Shown piece by piece: positions 1-5,896 of a stretch of 11,384 nt of DNA. Origin of the DNA: Bacillota bacterium (GTDB taxonomy: Bacteria; Bacillota; Clostridia; Christensenellales; SZUA-584); the NCBI GenBank assembly GCA_023390815.1, contig JAEWCC010000034.1, positions 1-11,384 of the forward strand. Reading direction: 5' to 3'. Below the pieces are notes generated by a model, which was not told where the DNA came from, did not search any database, and worked only from the letters and a program-made list of their open reading frames with translations. Numbering within the stretch: position 1 is the first letter of the stretch; each line of letters opens with the position of its first letter. Made by a program: the position numbers and the translations under genes.

Positions 1-125
1 CGGCAAACCTGTTCGGTGTGAGCGAGCGGATTGGCTACATCTGCACGGGCGGCGGCGCGCTGGTGCGCTTCCTCTCGGGCGAGGAACTGCCTGTGGTAAG
101 CGCGCTCAAAGGCGCGGGGAAGTAA
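1..125 (+). CDS. pgk: Phosphoglycerate kinase-like protein, C-terminal end (5' truncated)
   Basis: This is the 3' end of a gene that begins before the window; the first complete codon is at position 3 and the stop is TAA at 123-125. The 40 visible residues contain CTGGGA followed by FLSGEELPVVSAL. This matches the C-terminal nucleotide-binding end of phosphoglycerate kinase, where STGGGA and FLxGxxLPGxxAL are standard. The enzyme transfers phosphate between 1,3-bisphosphoglycerate and ADP in cytosolic glycolysis. Two positions differ from the usual consensus: Cys-Thr for Ser-Thr before GGGA, and PVV for PGV, so a divergent paralogue is possible. A strong terminator follows within 50 bp, so this gene is probably transcriptionally separate from the rest of the window. 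Identity rests on a short segment only. Confidence 0.78.
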   Translation, partial: ANLFGVSERIGYICTGGGALVRFLSGEELPVVSALKGAGK

Positions 126-168
126 TAAATACCTGCGATAGAAATCTAAGATCCAACATTTTTATCAT

Positions 169-198
169 ACCGCTGCGGTGCTGGCACGCAGCGGTTTT
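169..198 (+). terminator. Rho-independent terminator after the pgk-like gene
   Basis: ACCGCTGC (169-176) and GCAGCGGT (188-195) form a perfect 8-bp stem. The loop can itself pair as GTG/CAC, and TTTTAT follows directly. It lies 44 bp after the stop of the pgk-like gene and before the promoter of the ROK gene. Confidence 0.85.
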
Positions 199-235
199 AT
201 ATTGGGATGCGCACATTGTTTGTCGAAATTTTGCG

Positions 236-258
236 TTTCATACGTTTTGTGTATGAAA
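236..258. promoter_or_regulatory. Perfect palindrome upstream of the ROK promoter, candidate operator
   Basis: TTTCATAC (236-243) and GTATGAAA (251-258) are perfect 8-bp inverted repeats separated by 7 bp. A second small palindrome, ATACG-A-CGTAT (259-269), abuts it. Both sit just upstream of the -35 box at 284. The sequence is unlike the GGCGTAAYCG operators later in the window, so a different regulator would be expected. A binding role is inferred only from symmetry and position. Confidence 0.5.
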
Positions 259-283
259 ATACGACGTATAACGCGGTTTCGGC

Positions 284-312
284 TTGAATTATTACACAAT
301 ACCATTTATAAT
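284..312 (+). promoter_or_regulatory. Sigma-A-type promoter for the ROK gene
   Basis: The -35 box TTGAAT (284-289) and a consensus -10 box TATAAT (307-312) are separated by exactly 17 bp. Transcription would start near 319, giving a leader of about 36 nt before the ATG at 355. It follows the terminator at 169-198, which supports an independent transcription start here. Confidence 0.8.
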
Positions 313-354
313 TTTCTGCAAGATTGCAACATATTCGGGATAAGGCGGTGCGCC

Positions 355-1338
355 ATGCGCAGCTATATCGGAGTAGAGATTGGCGCCTCAAAGCATCAGA
401 TTGCGGTGGGCGACGCGGAAGGTAACCTTTTTTGCTGCAAGGCCGGAAAGGTCGTGCTGGAGGAAGGCGCGGAAGGCATACTTGCCTGGATGAAACAGAA
501 CATACCGGACATGCTGCAAGAGGCGCAGCGTCTCGGGTGCGAGGTATGCGGCATCGGCATCGGCATGGGTGCCATATTGGAGTCGTCGACGGGTCGCGTG
601 ACGTCCTCCGTGCAGGTGCGCGGATGGGAGAATTTCCACGTCACCTCATGGTTCGAAGACACATTTGGTTTGCCGACGGTGGTGCTCAACGACACGGTGG
701 CGGGCGGTTTTGGGGAATATTACTGCGGTGCAGGCCGCGGCTCCAAGAGCCTGTTCTATACGAACATCGGCAGCGGCATCGGCGGTACGCTGATCTTCCA
801 CGGACAGCATTTCGATGGCCTGGGCCTCGGTACGTGTTATTTTGGCCATACCTATGTGCCCGACTGGACGGGGGCTTCTCCCGGCGCCTTTGACAAGGTG
901 GAAAACCTGTGCTCCGGCTTCGGCCTACAGCGGCGGCTGCGCAAAAGCGGTTATGTTCCGCAAGATTCGATGATATACGCTTTGTGCGAGGGTAATATTC
1001 AAACCATTACCGCGGCGATGTTCGGCGAAGCGGTAAACGCGGGCGACACTTTCGCGCTGGAAGAGCTGGACCGTTACACCCGCGCTTATGCTGTAGGACT
1101 GGCCAACGTGATCACGTTATTCAGCGTGGATCGCGTGGTAATCGGCGGCGGTGTCGCAAAAATAGGCGAAGCGCTGCTCTCGCCCATACGCCAGCGCGTC
1201 GATGAGTTGGTGTTCTTCTCGAGCCGCGGCCGTTACGACATCCGGCAGGCCGCGCTGATGGACGACGCCGTGTTGGTTGGTGCGGTCACGGCGGCGGCGG
1301 GGCGGGCGATTGCGCTTTGCGGCAGCGAAGAGCCGTAA
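355..1338 (+). CDS. Divergent ROK-family sugar kinase-like protein
   Basis: The product is 327 residues and cytosolic. ROK proteins are ATP-dependent sugar kinases or, when fused to an HTH, repressors; there is no HTH here. The N-terminal phosphate motif is GVEIGASK (6-13), a variant of GxDxGGTK. LND ends at Asp113, the expected catalytic base, and NIGSGIGGT (137-145) is the second phosphate motif. GHTYV (164-168) keeps the GH of ExGH, but the preceding Glu position is Tyr162. The zinc motif CxCGxxGCxE is absent from the aligned stretch at about 176-187, although Glu183 remains. ATG at 355 is chosen because AAGGCGG (342-348) precedes it at good spacing; the open frame back to 178 runs through the terminator and promoter. 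The gene has its own promoter and is followed 144 bp later by the LacI gene. Its substrate is unknown, and reduced or altered kinase activity is possible. Confidence 0.88.
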   Translation: MRSYIGVEIGASKHQIAVGDAEGNLFCCKAGKVVLEEGAEGILAWMKQNIPDMLQEAQRLGCEVCGIGIGMGAILESSTGRVTSSVQVRGWENFHVTSWFEDTFGLPTVVLNDTVAGGFGEYYCGAGRGSKSLFYTNIGSGIGGTLIFHGQHFDGLGLGTCYFGHTYVPDWTGASPGAFDKVENLCSGFGLQRRLRKSGYVPQDSMIYALCEGNIQTITAAMFGEAVNAGDTFALEELDRYTRAYAVGLANVITLFSVDRVVIGGGVAKIGEALLSPIRQRVDELVFFSSRGRYDIRQAALMDDAVLVGAVTAAAGRAIALCGSEEP

Positions 1339-1368
1339 ATAAGACTTGCAGTTTATCCGCGCAGATTT

Positions 1369-1397
1369 CTGACACCCCATCCAAAATGATTGATATG
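1369..1397 (+). promoter_or_regulatory. Weak candidate promoter for the LacI-family gene
   Basis: CTGACA (1369-1374) matches the -35 consensus at five of six positions. The -10 region 16-17 bp downstream (TGATAT or GATATG, 1391-1397) is poor. If it is used, transcription starts near 1404 and the operator-like site at 1415-1432 lies immediately downstream, the classic place for autorepression. Read-through from the ROK promoter is the alternative. Confidence 0.3.
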
Positions 1398-1414
1398 CGC
1401 AGTGGTCTACCAAA

Positions 1415-1432
1415 GGTGGGACCGGTTACGCC
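1415..1432. promoter_or_regulatory. Degenerate LacI-type operator upstream of the regulator gene
   Basis: GGTGGGACCGGTTACGCC matches GGCGTAACCGATTACGCC, the operator in the 2608-2796 array, at 14 of 18 positions. The right half and the central CG are nearly intact, while the left half is degraded. It lies 50 bp before the start codon of the LacI-family gene, so weak autoregulation is the natural reading. The surrounding leader is also rich in short inverted repeats: CAGTGG 1400-1405 with CCACTG 1451-1456. Confidence 0.55.
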
Positions 1433-1482
1433 GGCCTGACGGCGCGTTCGCCACTGGAATACAGGAATAAAGAGGTACCCAT

Positions 1483-2517
1483 ATGAAAAAACGCGTCACC
1501 ATCTATGAGATCGCCGAGCGGCTAGGCATATCCACCGCGACGGTATACCGCGCGCTCAACGATAAACCGAAGGTAAGCGCCAGCACGCGCGAAGCGGTGC
1601 TGAAAACCGCGCGTGAGCTGGGCTTTAAAGCCAATACGCTGGCCCGCAGCCTTGCACGCAAGCAGATCAAGCTGGCGGTGGTCGCGTTCACGAGCTTTCC
1701 AGAATTCCACAACTACTTTATCGCGGGTGCCAGAGAAGCCAGCGAGGAGCTGATGGATTATAACATTCAGGTGGACTACTTCGCGTACGAGGGCGGGAAC
1801 AGCTATTCCGAAAGCGGGGAGGCGTATCTTGAGTCACGGCTGGAGGAGATCGCGAACGGAGGCTATGACGGCGCACTGGTCTGCGCGAAGGAAGCCAAAG
1901 GTTTTGAACTGCTTAAAGAGAAAAAAGTCGTAGTCGCTACGGCGATCAACGATATCCGGTCGGAGATGCGCCGGTTCTGCATTCAATATAACGGCCGAAT
2001 CGCGGGAAAGCTGGCCGCGGAGCTGCTTTGGTGGCAGATGGACCACAGCAGGCAAGTCGTTATTGCCAGCGGTATCAAGGATAGAGGCATCCACGCGGAG
2101 ATGGTAAACGGCTTTTTTGAGCAGCTGCAATACACGCCTCTATCCGTCGCCTGCGTCTATTACAACTACGATAGCGAGGAAATGGCCTATCACGAAACCA
2201 ACCGCGTGCTCAAGGAGTACCCCAACATCGGTGGCATCTATGTCAACTCGTTCAACTCGGTCAGCGTAATCCGCAGCATCAAGGAGCATGGCCTTGCCGG
2301 GAAGATTCGCGTTATTACCTCGGATATTTACGATGATCTGAGGCAGAACATCAATGAAGGCATCGTCAACGCATCCATATATCAGGACCAGTATACACAG
2401 GGACGGCTGGGCCTGCGCTTGCTGTACCAGTGTATCGCGGAAAACCTCGACGTTGAGGAAAGGACGTTGATCAGTCCGCAGATCATCCTGCGCAGTAACA
2501 TGGAGCTGTTTGCTTAA
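1483..2517 (+). CDS. LacI-family transcriptional regulator of the sugar/polyol cluster
   Basis: The product is 344 residues, the usual LacI-family length. Residues 5-26 are the helix-turn-helix, with recognition helix STATVYRALN at 17-26. The hinge helix at about 50-60 (NTLARSLARK) carries Leu57, the position that in this family inserts into the central CpG of the operator. From residue 63 (LAVVAF) to the end is a periplasmic-binding-protein-like effector domain, of the kind that senses substrates of CUT2 transporters. AAAGAGG (1469-1475) lies 7 bp before the ATG. Downstream is a 477-bp region with four near-identical palindromes, each with a central CG, exactly the form expected for this protein. 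A weaker copy precedes its own gene. The effector is probably the transported sugar or an early intermediate (inference). Activation rather than repression cannot be excluded. Confidence 0.95.
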   Translation: MKKRVTIYEIAERLGISTATVYRALNDKPKVSASTREAVLKTARELGFKANTLARSLARKQIKLAVVAFTSFPEFHNYFIAGAREASEELMDYNIQVDYFAYEGGNSYSESGEAYLESRLEEIANGGYDGALVCAKEAKGFELLKEKKVVVATAINDIRSEMRRFCIQYNGRIAGKLAAELLWWQMDHSRQVVIASGIKDRGIHAEMVNGFFEQLQYTPLSVACVYYNYDSEEMAYHETNRVLKEYPNIGGIYVNSFNSVSVIRSIKEHGLAGKIRVITSDIYDDLRQNINEGIVNASIYQDQYTQGRLGLRLLYQCIAENLDVEERTLISPQIILRSNMELFA

Positions 2518-2549
2518 CCGCGTATGCGGGGGAAACGATAAAAAGGGTA

Positions 2550-2578
2550 TTTACAATTTCGATACTGTGTAGTATGAT
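2550..2578 (+). promoter_or_regulatory. Distal promoter P1 of the transporter operon
   Basis: TTTACA (2550-2555) and TATGAT (2573-2578) are separated by exactly 17 bp. Transcription would begin near 2585, 23 bp before operator O1, so a bound repressor would sit at about +24 to +41. A transcript from here would have a leader of about 410 nt running through all four operators. It starts only 32 bp after the LacI stop, and no clear terminator separates the two; only a 4-bp CCGC/GCGG hairpin is visible at 2518-2529. Confidence 0.55.
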
Positions 2579-2607
2579 GACAGCAAGATAAGGTTCGGGT
2601 TGCGGGT

Positions 2608-2625
2608 GGCGTAACCGATTACGCT
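2608..2625. promoter_or_regulatory. LacI-type operator O1
   Basis: GGCGTAACCGATTACGCT is a near-perfect 18-bp palindrome centred on CG at 2616/2617. It is flanked by CGGGTTG (2596-2602) and CAACCCG (2630-2636), which extend the dyad with almost the same centre. It is the first of four sites, with a centre 88 bp from O2. It differs from O2 and O3 only at the last base. Confidence 0.88.
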
Positions 2626-2695
2626 AAATCAACCCGGGGATCAACAAAATTAAGTGAATCAGCGGATTTAAACAGCAACGTAGAATTTTATGGGT

Positions 2696-2713
2696 GGCGT
2701 AACCGATTACGCC
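2696..2713. promoter_or_regulatory. LacI-type operator O2
   Basis: GGCGTAACCGATTACGCC is identical to O3. The half sites are perfect inverted repeats except for one position next to the central CG (C in the left half, T when the right half is read on the opposite strand). It shares three further upstream bases (GGT) with O1. The spacing to O3 is 83 bp. Confidence 0.9.
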
Positions 2714-2778
2714 AGAAACCGGAAAAGCAACGATGATGTTAAAAAACGGATTAGACCGATTCGATAAAGCTTAAAGAT

Positions 2779-2796
2779 GGCGTAACCGATTACGCC
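2779..2796. promoter_or_regulatory. LacI-type operator O3
   Basis: GGCGTAACCGATTACGCC is identical to O2 over all 18 bp, while flanking bases differ, which marks the 18 bp as the conserved unit. The spacing to O4 is 86 bp. The stretches after O2 and O3 also share a weak similarity (AAAGCAACGATGATG versus AAAGCAATGATAAG), hinting that the units arose by duplication. Confidence 0.9.
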
Positions 2797-2856
2797 AAAT
2801 GCCGACAGCGAAAAAAGCAATGATAAGTCGATTCTTATTTAAAGAATAGTGATCGT

Positions 2857-2890
2857 GTCGAAAAAGCGTAACCGGTCACGCTTTTTCGAC
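2857..2890. promoter_or_regulatory. Operator O4 inside a 34-bp extended palindrome
   Basis: The core AGCGTAACCGGTCACGCT (2865-2882) is the most divergent array copy. It is embedded in perfect 13-bp arms, GTCGAAAAAGCGT (2857-2869) and ACGCTTTTTCGAC (2878-2890). The A-tract, short GC stem and T-tract also give it the look of a bidirectional intrinsic terminator, so it might end transcripts from P1 as well as bind the repressor. It lies 23 bp or more upstream of the expected -35 region of P2, not on top of that promoter. Confidence 0.8.
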
Positions 2891-2924
2891 GTGCTTTCGC
2901 AAAAAAACGTTGCGTACGGCTGTA

Positions 2925-2933
2925 TGGTATAAT
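2925..2933 (+). promoter_or_regulatory. Proximal extended -10 promoter P2 of the transporter operon
   Basis: TGGTATAAT is a perfect TGn-TATAAT extended -10 element. No good -35 box lies 16-18 bp upstream (AAACGT region), which fits extended -10 promoters. The start would be near 2940, about 55 nt before the binding-protein ATG. All four operators then lie upstream, with centres at about -66, -152, -235 and -323. Confidence 0.7.
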
Positions 2934-2953
2934 AGAAATTACGAAATTTAAGA

Positions 2954-2970
2954 TTCCTGGACCTCAGGAA
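2954..2970 (+). other. Small hairpin in the 5' leader of the binding-protein mRNA
   Basis: TTCCTG (2954-2959) and CAGGAA (2965-2970) form a 6-bp stem with a 5-nt loop. It lies about 14 nt into the transcript from P2 and 6 nt before the Shine-Dalgarno AAAGGAGG (2977-2984). It may protect the mRNA 5' end or be incidental. Confidence 0.35.
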
Positions 2971-2994
2971 AAAATAAAAGGAGGAAAATACAGA

Positions 2995-4092
2995 ATGAAA
3001 AAGGTATTGACAATTGTCCTCGCGCTGGCTATGGTTTTTGCTTTTGCAGCTTGCACGCAGAACCCCACGACGGAGCCCAGCACCGAGACGAGCGCTCCGG
3101 CCGAAGTGTCGTCCGCTGCACCGGAAACTTCCGAAGCTGCTCCGGCGGATTTCGATCCGTCCCAGTACTCGGTTGCGATCTGCATGCCGGTTTATAACCA
3201 TCCGGTTCACCGCATCGTACAGCTTGGCTTCCTGAAAGCTGCGCAAGAGCTTGGCTACACCAATGCCAAAGTTATCGGCACCGAGGGTGGCGATAATGCG
3301 GAAGTTTGGGCAGCGGCTGAAGCGTTTGCGGCTGAAGGCGGCGACGCGATCCTGCTGTGGGCTGGCGATTCCAGCGCGTATGAGACGATTGCGAGCCTTG
3401 GCTCCCAGGGCGTGCTGGTCGGCATTCCGCACTTCAATCACAAGCAGGCTGACGGTTCCTACCCCGAGGGTCTGTCCTTCAACATGGCTTGCGACCCGGT
3501 GCTCTATGGCAAGCAGGTTGCCGAGCTGATGGCTGATAAGCTGTCCGGCAAGACCGGCTCTGTGGCGCTGACGCAGAACACCATGAACATCACCGAAAAT
3601 GCTGCGAACGAGTCCTTCAGATCCACATGGGAATCGCTGAAGAGCACGAAACAGCTCGACGGCATCACGCTGCTGGATACCGAACTTGAAGGCGGCGTAG
3701 TCGACGAAGCGACCGCGATCAACCTGTCCATCATTCAGGCTCATTCGGACATCATCGGCGCTTTCGGAACGACCGGCAACAGCCCGATCACCTGGGCTGA
3801 TGCGGCGACCAAGGCTGGCAAGGCGGATGGCGAACTCGTGATCGTCGGTATGGACGCGACCGAGGGCAACCTTGATTACCTCGATGCTGGCAAAGTGACG
3901 GCGCTTGTTGCGCAGCCGCTGTACCAGGAAGCCTACAAGACCATGGAATACTTCGACAAGATGTTCCGCGGCGAAGAAGTTCCGATGTGGACAGACCTGA
4001 CCGCCCCCATCGTGACGAAGGACGGCGAAGGCGAGAACGGAATGGAATACCATCGCGGTATTGCGGCCGAAGTTGCGACCTTCTTCCAATAA
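2995..4092 (+). CDS. CUT2-type sugar ABC transporter substrate-binding lipoprotein
   Basis: The product is 365 residues. Residues 1-19 are a lipoprotein signal peptide (MKK, hydrophobic run, FAFAAC) with the lipidated Cys at 20. Residues 21-56 are a low-complexity Ser/Thr/Pro/Glu/Ala linker. From about 58 (YSVAICMP) to the end is a ribose/xylose-type type I periplasmic-binding fold with two lobes, including GFLKAAQELGY (78-88) and DAILLWAGD (117-125). It captures the sugar at the outer membrane face of the cytoplasmic membrane and delivers it to the two permeases encoded downstream. The RBS AAAGGAGG lies 10 nt before the ATG. It is the first gene of the operon, after the operator array. A stable hairpin pair after the stop probably keeps its mRNA more abundant than that of the membrane genes. 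The ligand is not evident. Confidence 0.95.
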   Translation: MKKVLTIVLALAMVFAFAACTQNPTTEPSTETSAPAEVSSAAPETSEAAPADFDPSQYSVAICMPVYNHPVHRIVQLGFLKAAQELGYTNAKVIGTEGGDNAEVWAAAEAFAAEGGDAILLWAGDSSAYETIASLGSQGVLVGIPHFNHKQADGSYPEGLSFNMACDPVLYGKQVAELMADKLSGKTGSVALTQNTMNITENAANESFRSTWESLKSTKQLDGITLLDTELEGGVVDEATAINLSIIQAHSDIIGAFGTTGNSPITWADAATKAGKADGELVIVGMDATEGNLDYLDAGKVTALVAQPLYQEAYKTMEYFDKMFRGEEVPMWTDLTAPIVTKDGEGENGMEYHRGIAAEVATFFQ

Positions 4093-4104
4093 TAAGCTAA
4101 CCCG

Positions 4105-4144
4105 GTACGGCATACATATGATTTGAATACATCTTGTGCCGTAC
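4105..4144 (+). other. Stem-loop 1 after the binding-protein gene
   Basis: GTACGGCA (4105-4112) and TGCCGTAC (4137-4144) are perfect 8-bp inverted repeats around a 24-nt loop. No T-tract follows. It begins 12 bp after the binding-protein stop and is the first of two stem-loops in the 191-bp gap before the ATPase gene. Confidence 0.6.
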
Positions 4145-4155
4145 ACAATCGAAGC

Positions 4156-4199
4156 GGTTCTTGGGGAGGGCCTGCCTCTGGCAGGCCCTTCTGGGAACC
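4156..4199 (+). terminator. Strong stem-loop 2, attenuator or mRNA stabiliser between binding protein and ATPase
   Basis: GGGCCTGCC (4168-4176) and GGCAGGCCC (4180-4188) form a perfect 9-bp GC-rich stem with a 3-nt loop. GGTTC (4156-4160) and GAACC (4195-4199) can pair outside it. The sequence after it is TTCTGG, so the T-tract is poor and termination is likely partial at most. Such elements in binding-protein operons block 3' exonucleases and give high binding protein relative to the membrane complex. Confidence 0.65.
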
Positions 4200-4283
4200 C
4201 TCAAACCAGATTTCCGCATACCAGACATAAGCCCCCGAAGCCGTAATGGGCATTACGGCGAAGACGAAGGGAAGGAACACATT

Positions 4284-5873
4284 ATGCAGTATATTCTTGA
4301 AGCGATCGATATCACCAAGAAGTTTCCAGGCGTGCTGGCAAACGACAATGTTTGCCTCAATGTGCGTCCGGGCGAGGTTTTGGGGCTGATCGGCGAAAAC
4401 GGCGCGGGCAAGTCCACGCTGCTCAAGGTTTTAAACGGCATCTATCCGCATGGCACGTATACCGGCATCCTGCGTATTGAGGGCGAGGATATTAAGCCGT
4501 CCAGCCCGAATGATGCAATCAATTTTGGCATTGGCTATGTACCCCAGGAAATCAACGTATTGAAAAACTTCAGCGTGGCTGAAAACATATATATGTCCGA
4601 TCTCCGGCTGGAGAAGGCAAAAGGAAAACAAAACGGCGATATCAAACAGCGCCCCTCAAGGACGCCGTTTGTTAACTTTACGACGATGTACAAAGCAACA
4701 ACGAAGCTGCTCACAGATAACCACATCAATTTGAATCCCCGGGCGGACACGCGCAAGCTCTCGATCGGGCAGCAGCAGATGCTCATGATCGCGCGGGCGC
4801 TCGCGATGGACCCCAAGGTATTGATACTCGACGAGCCGACGACGTCGCTTTCGGACACCGACGTTAAGCAGCTGTTTGCTGTGGTTCGCACGCTCAAGCA
4901 GAAGGGGAAGAGCATCATATTCGTGACGCACAAGCTCGCCGAGATATTGGAACTGACAGACCGCGTGACGATTCTGCGGGACGGTAAGAACATCAGCACG
5001 CTTGAACGTAGCGAGTATGAGACCAACCGGATCATCAAAGACATGATCGGCCGCGAGATTACGAATATGTATCCCAAACGCGATCATCACGTCGGCGAAG
5101 AAGTGTTCCGCGTGGAGGATCTCACGGTGTCCCATCCGTATATCGCCAATAAGAACCTTGTTGAGAAAGTATCGTTCAGCGTACACGCCGGGGAAGTGCT
5201 CGGCATGGCCGGCCTCGTGGGTGCGGGACGCTCCGAAGTCTGCATGGCGATATTCGGCATGATCCCCGCCAAGACGGGCAAGATGTTCCTCAACGGCAAA
5301 CGGCTGCGTGTGAAAAACACCGAACAGGCTGTGCACAACGGCATCGGTATGGTCAGCGAGGACCGTAAACGGTTTGGCTTAAACTTCGTATGGGACATCA
5401 AGAACAACATCGCTATATCGAACCTCTCCGCCGTCAGTAAAGCGGCTATGGTGAGCCCCAAAGGCATATCTGGCAGAGCGAAGAAGTATTTTGACAACCT
5501 GCGCATCAAGGCCCCGGGACTGGGTACCAAGGTGATGACGCTCTCGGGCGGCAACCAGCAAAAGGTGGTTATTGCGCGGACACTCAACTCCGAACCGCGT
5601 CTGATCATACTCGACGAGCCGACCAAAGGTATCGACGTGGGCTCCAAGAACGAGATTTATGGCCTGATCAACGATATGGCCGCGCAGGGCGTTGCGGTCA
5701 TCATGATATCTTCGGAGCTGCCTGAACTCATGGCGATGAGCGACCGGTTCATCGTAATGGCCGAAGGCCGCGTGGTGGGCGAGCTGGGCAAGGAAGATGC
5801 CACCGATGCCGCGATCATGGAGATGGCAGTATCGACGTTCAAGCCGGTAACGGCTGACTGCGGACAAAGCTAA
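4284..5873 (+). CDS. CUT2 sugar ABC transporter ATP-binding protein (double domain, RbsA/MglA/XylG type)
   Basis: The product is 529 residues, slightly longer than the usual 495-515. It carries two fused ATPase domains and powers import through the membrane pair encoded next. Domain 1 has Walker A GENGAGKS (37-44), the Q-loop at VPQE (86-89), signature LSIGQQQ (159-165), Walker B VLILDEP (179-185) and H-loop His216. Domain 2 has the family's degenerate Walker A GLVGAGRSE (about 310-318), signature LSGGNQQ (420-426) and LIILDEPTKGIDVG (440-453). So only site 1 keeps a classic GKS, as is normal for this family. The segment 108-150 between the Q-loop and the signature is a lysine/arginine-rich variant and probably explains the extra length. 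ATG at 4284 is chosen because GAAGGA precedes it at 7-nt spacing; the frame open to 4134 overlaps the stem-loops. The stop is 23 bp before permease 1. Confidence 0.97.
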   Translation: MQYILEAIDITKKFPGVLANDNVCLNVRPGEVLGLIGENGAGKSTLLKVLNGIYPHGTYTGILRIEGEDIKPSSPNDAINFGIGYVPQEINVLKNFSVAENIYMSDLRLEKAKGKQNGDIKQRPSRTPFVNFTTMYKATTKLLTDNHINLNPRADTRKLSIGQQQMLMIARALAMDPKVLILDEPTTSLSDTDVKQLFAVVRTLKQKGKSIIFVTHKLAEILELTDRVTILRDGKNISTLERSEYETNRIIKDMIGREITNMYPKRDHHVGEEVFRVEDLTVSHPYIANKNLVEKVSFSVHAGEVLGMAGLVGAGRSEVCMAIFGMIPAKTGKMFLNGKRLRVKNTEQAVHNGIGMVSEDRKRFGLNFVWDIKNNIAISNLSAVSKAAMVSPKGISGRAKKYFDNLRIKAPGLGTKVMTLSGGNQQKVVIARTLNSEPRLIILDEPTKGIDVGSKNEIYGLINDMAAQGVAVIMISSELPELMAMSDRFIVMAEGRVVGELGKEDATDAAIMEMAVSTFKPVTADCGQS

Positions 5874-5896
5874 GGATTGAAAAGGGGAGTGGAGAA

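Noticed and set aside
178..354. N-terminal extension of the ROK protein
   Set aside because: The frame is open, but it starts inside the terminator hairpin and crosses the promoter; the RBS and the ROK motif support the ATG at 355.
2263..2280. AGCGTAATC half-site inside the LacI-family gene
   Set aside because: Only the left half matches. An auxiliary site inside the gene is conceivable by analogy with lacO2, but the support is too weak to list.
2608..2882. Reading the four repeats as a CRISPR array or a riboswitch
   Set aside because: Spacers of about 68 bp are partly similar to each other, repeats are only 18 bp and form a LacI-type dyad with a central CG, and no cas genes are nearby. No known riboswitch core is visible. 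The neighbouring LacI gene explains the repeats better.
2839..4146. A 435-codon open frame on the - strand opposite the binding-protein gene
   Set aside because: It is antisense to a clear lipoprotein gene, has an arginine/histidine-heavy composition without family motifs, and runs through the operator and promoter region. It is a by-product of the codon bias of the real gene.
4134..4283. N-terminal extension of the ATPase
   Set aside because: It would begin within stem-loop 1 and cross stem-loop 2; ATG at 4284 has a good RBS and gives the normal domain start.
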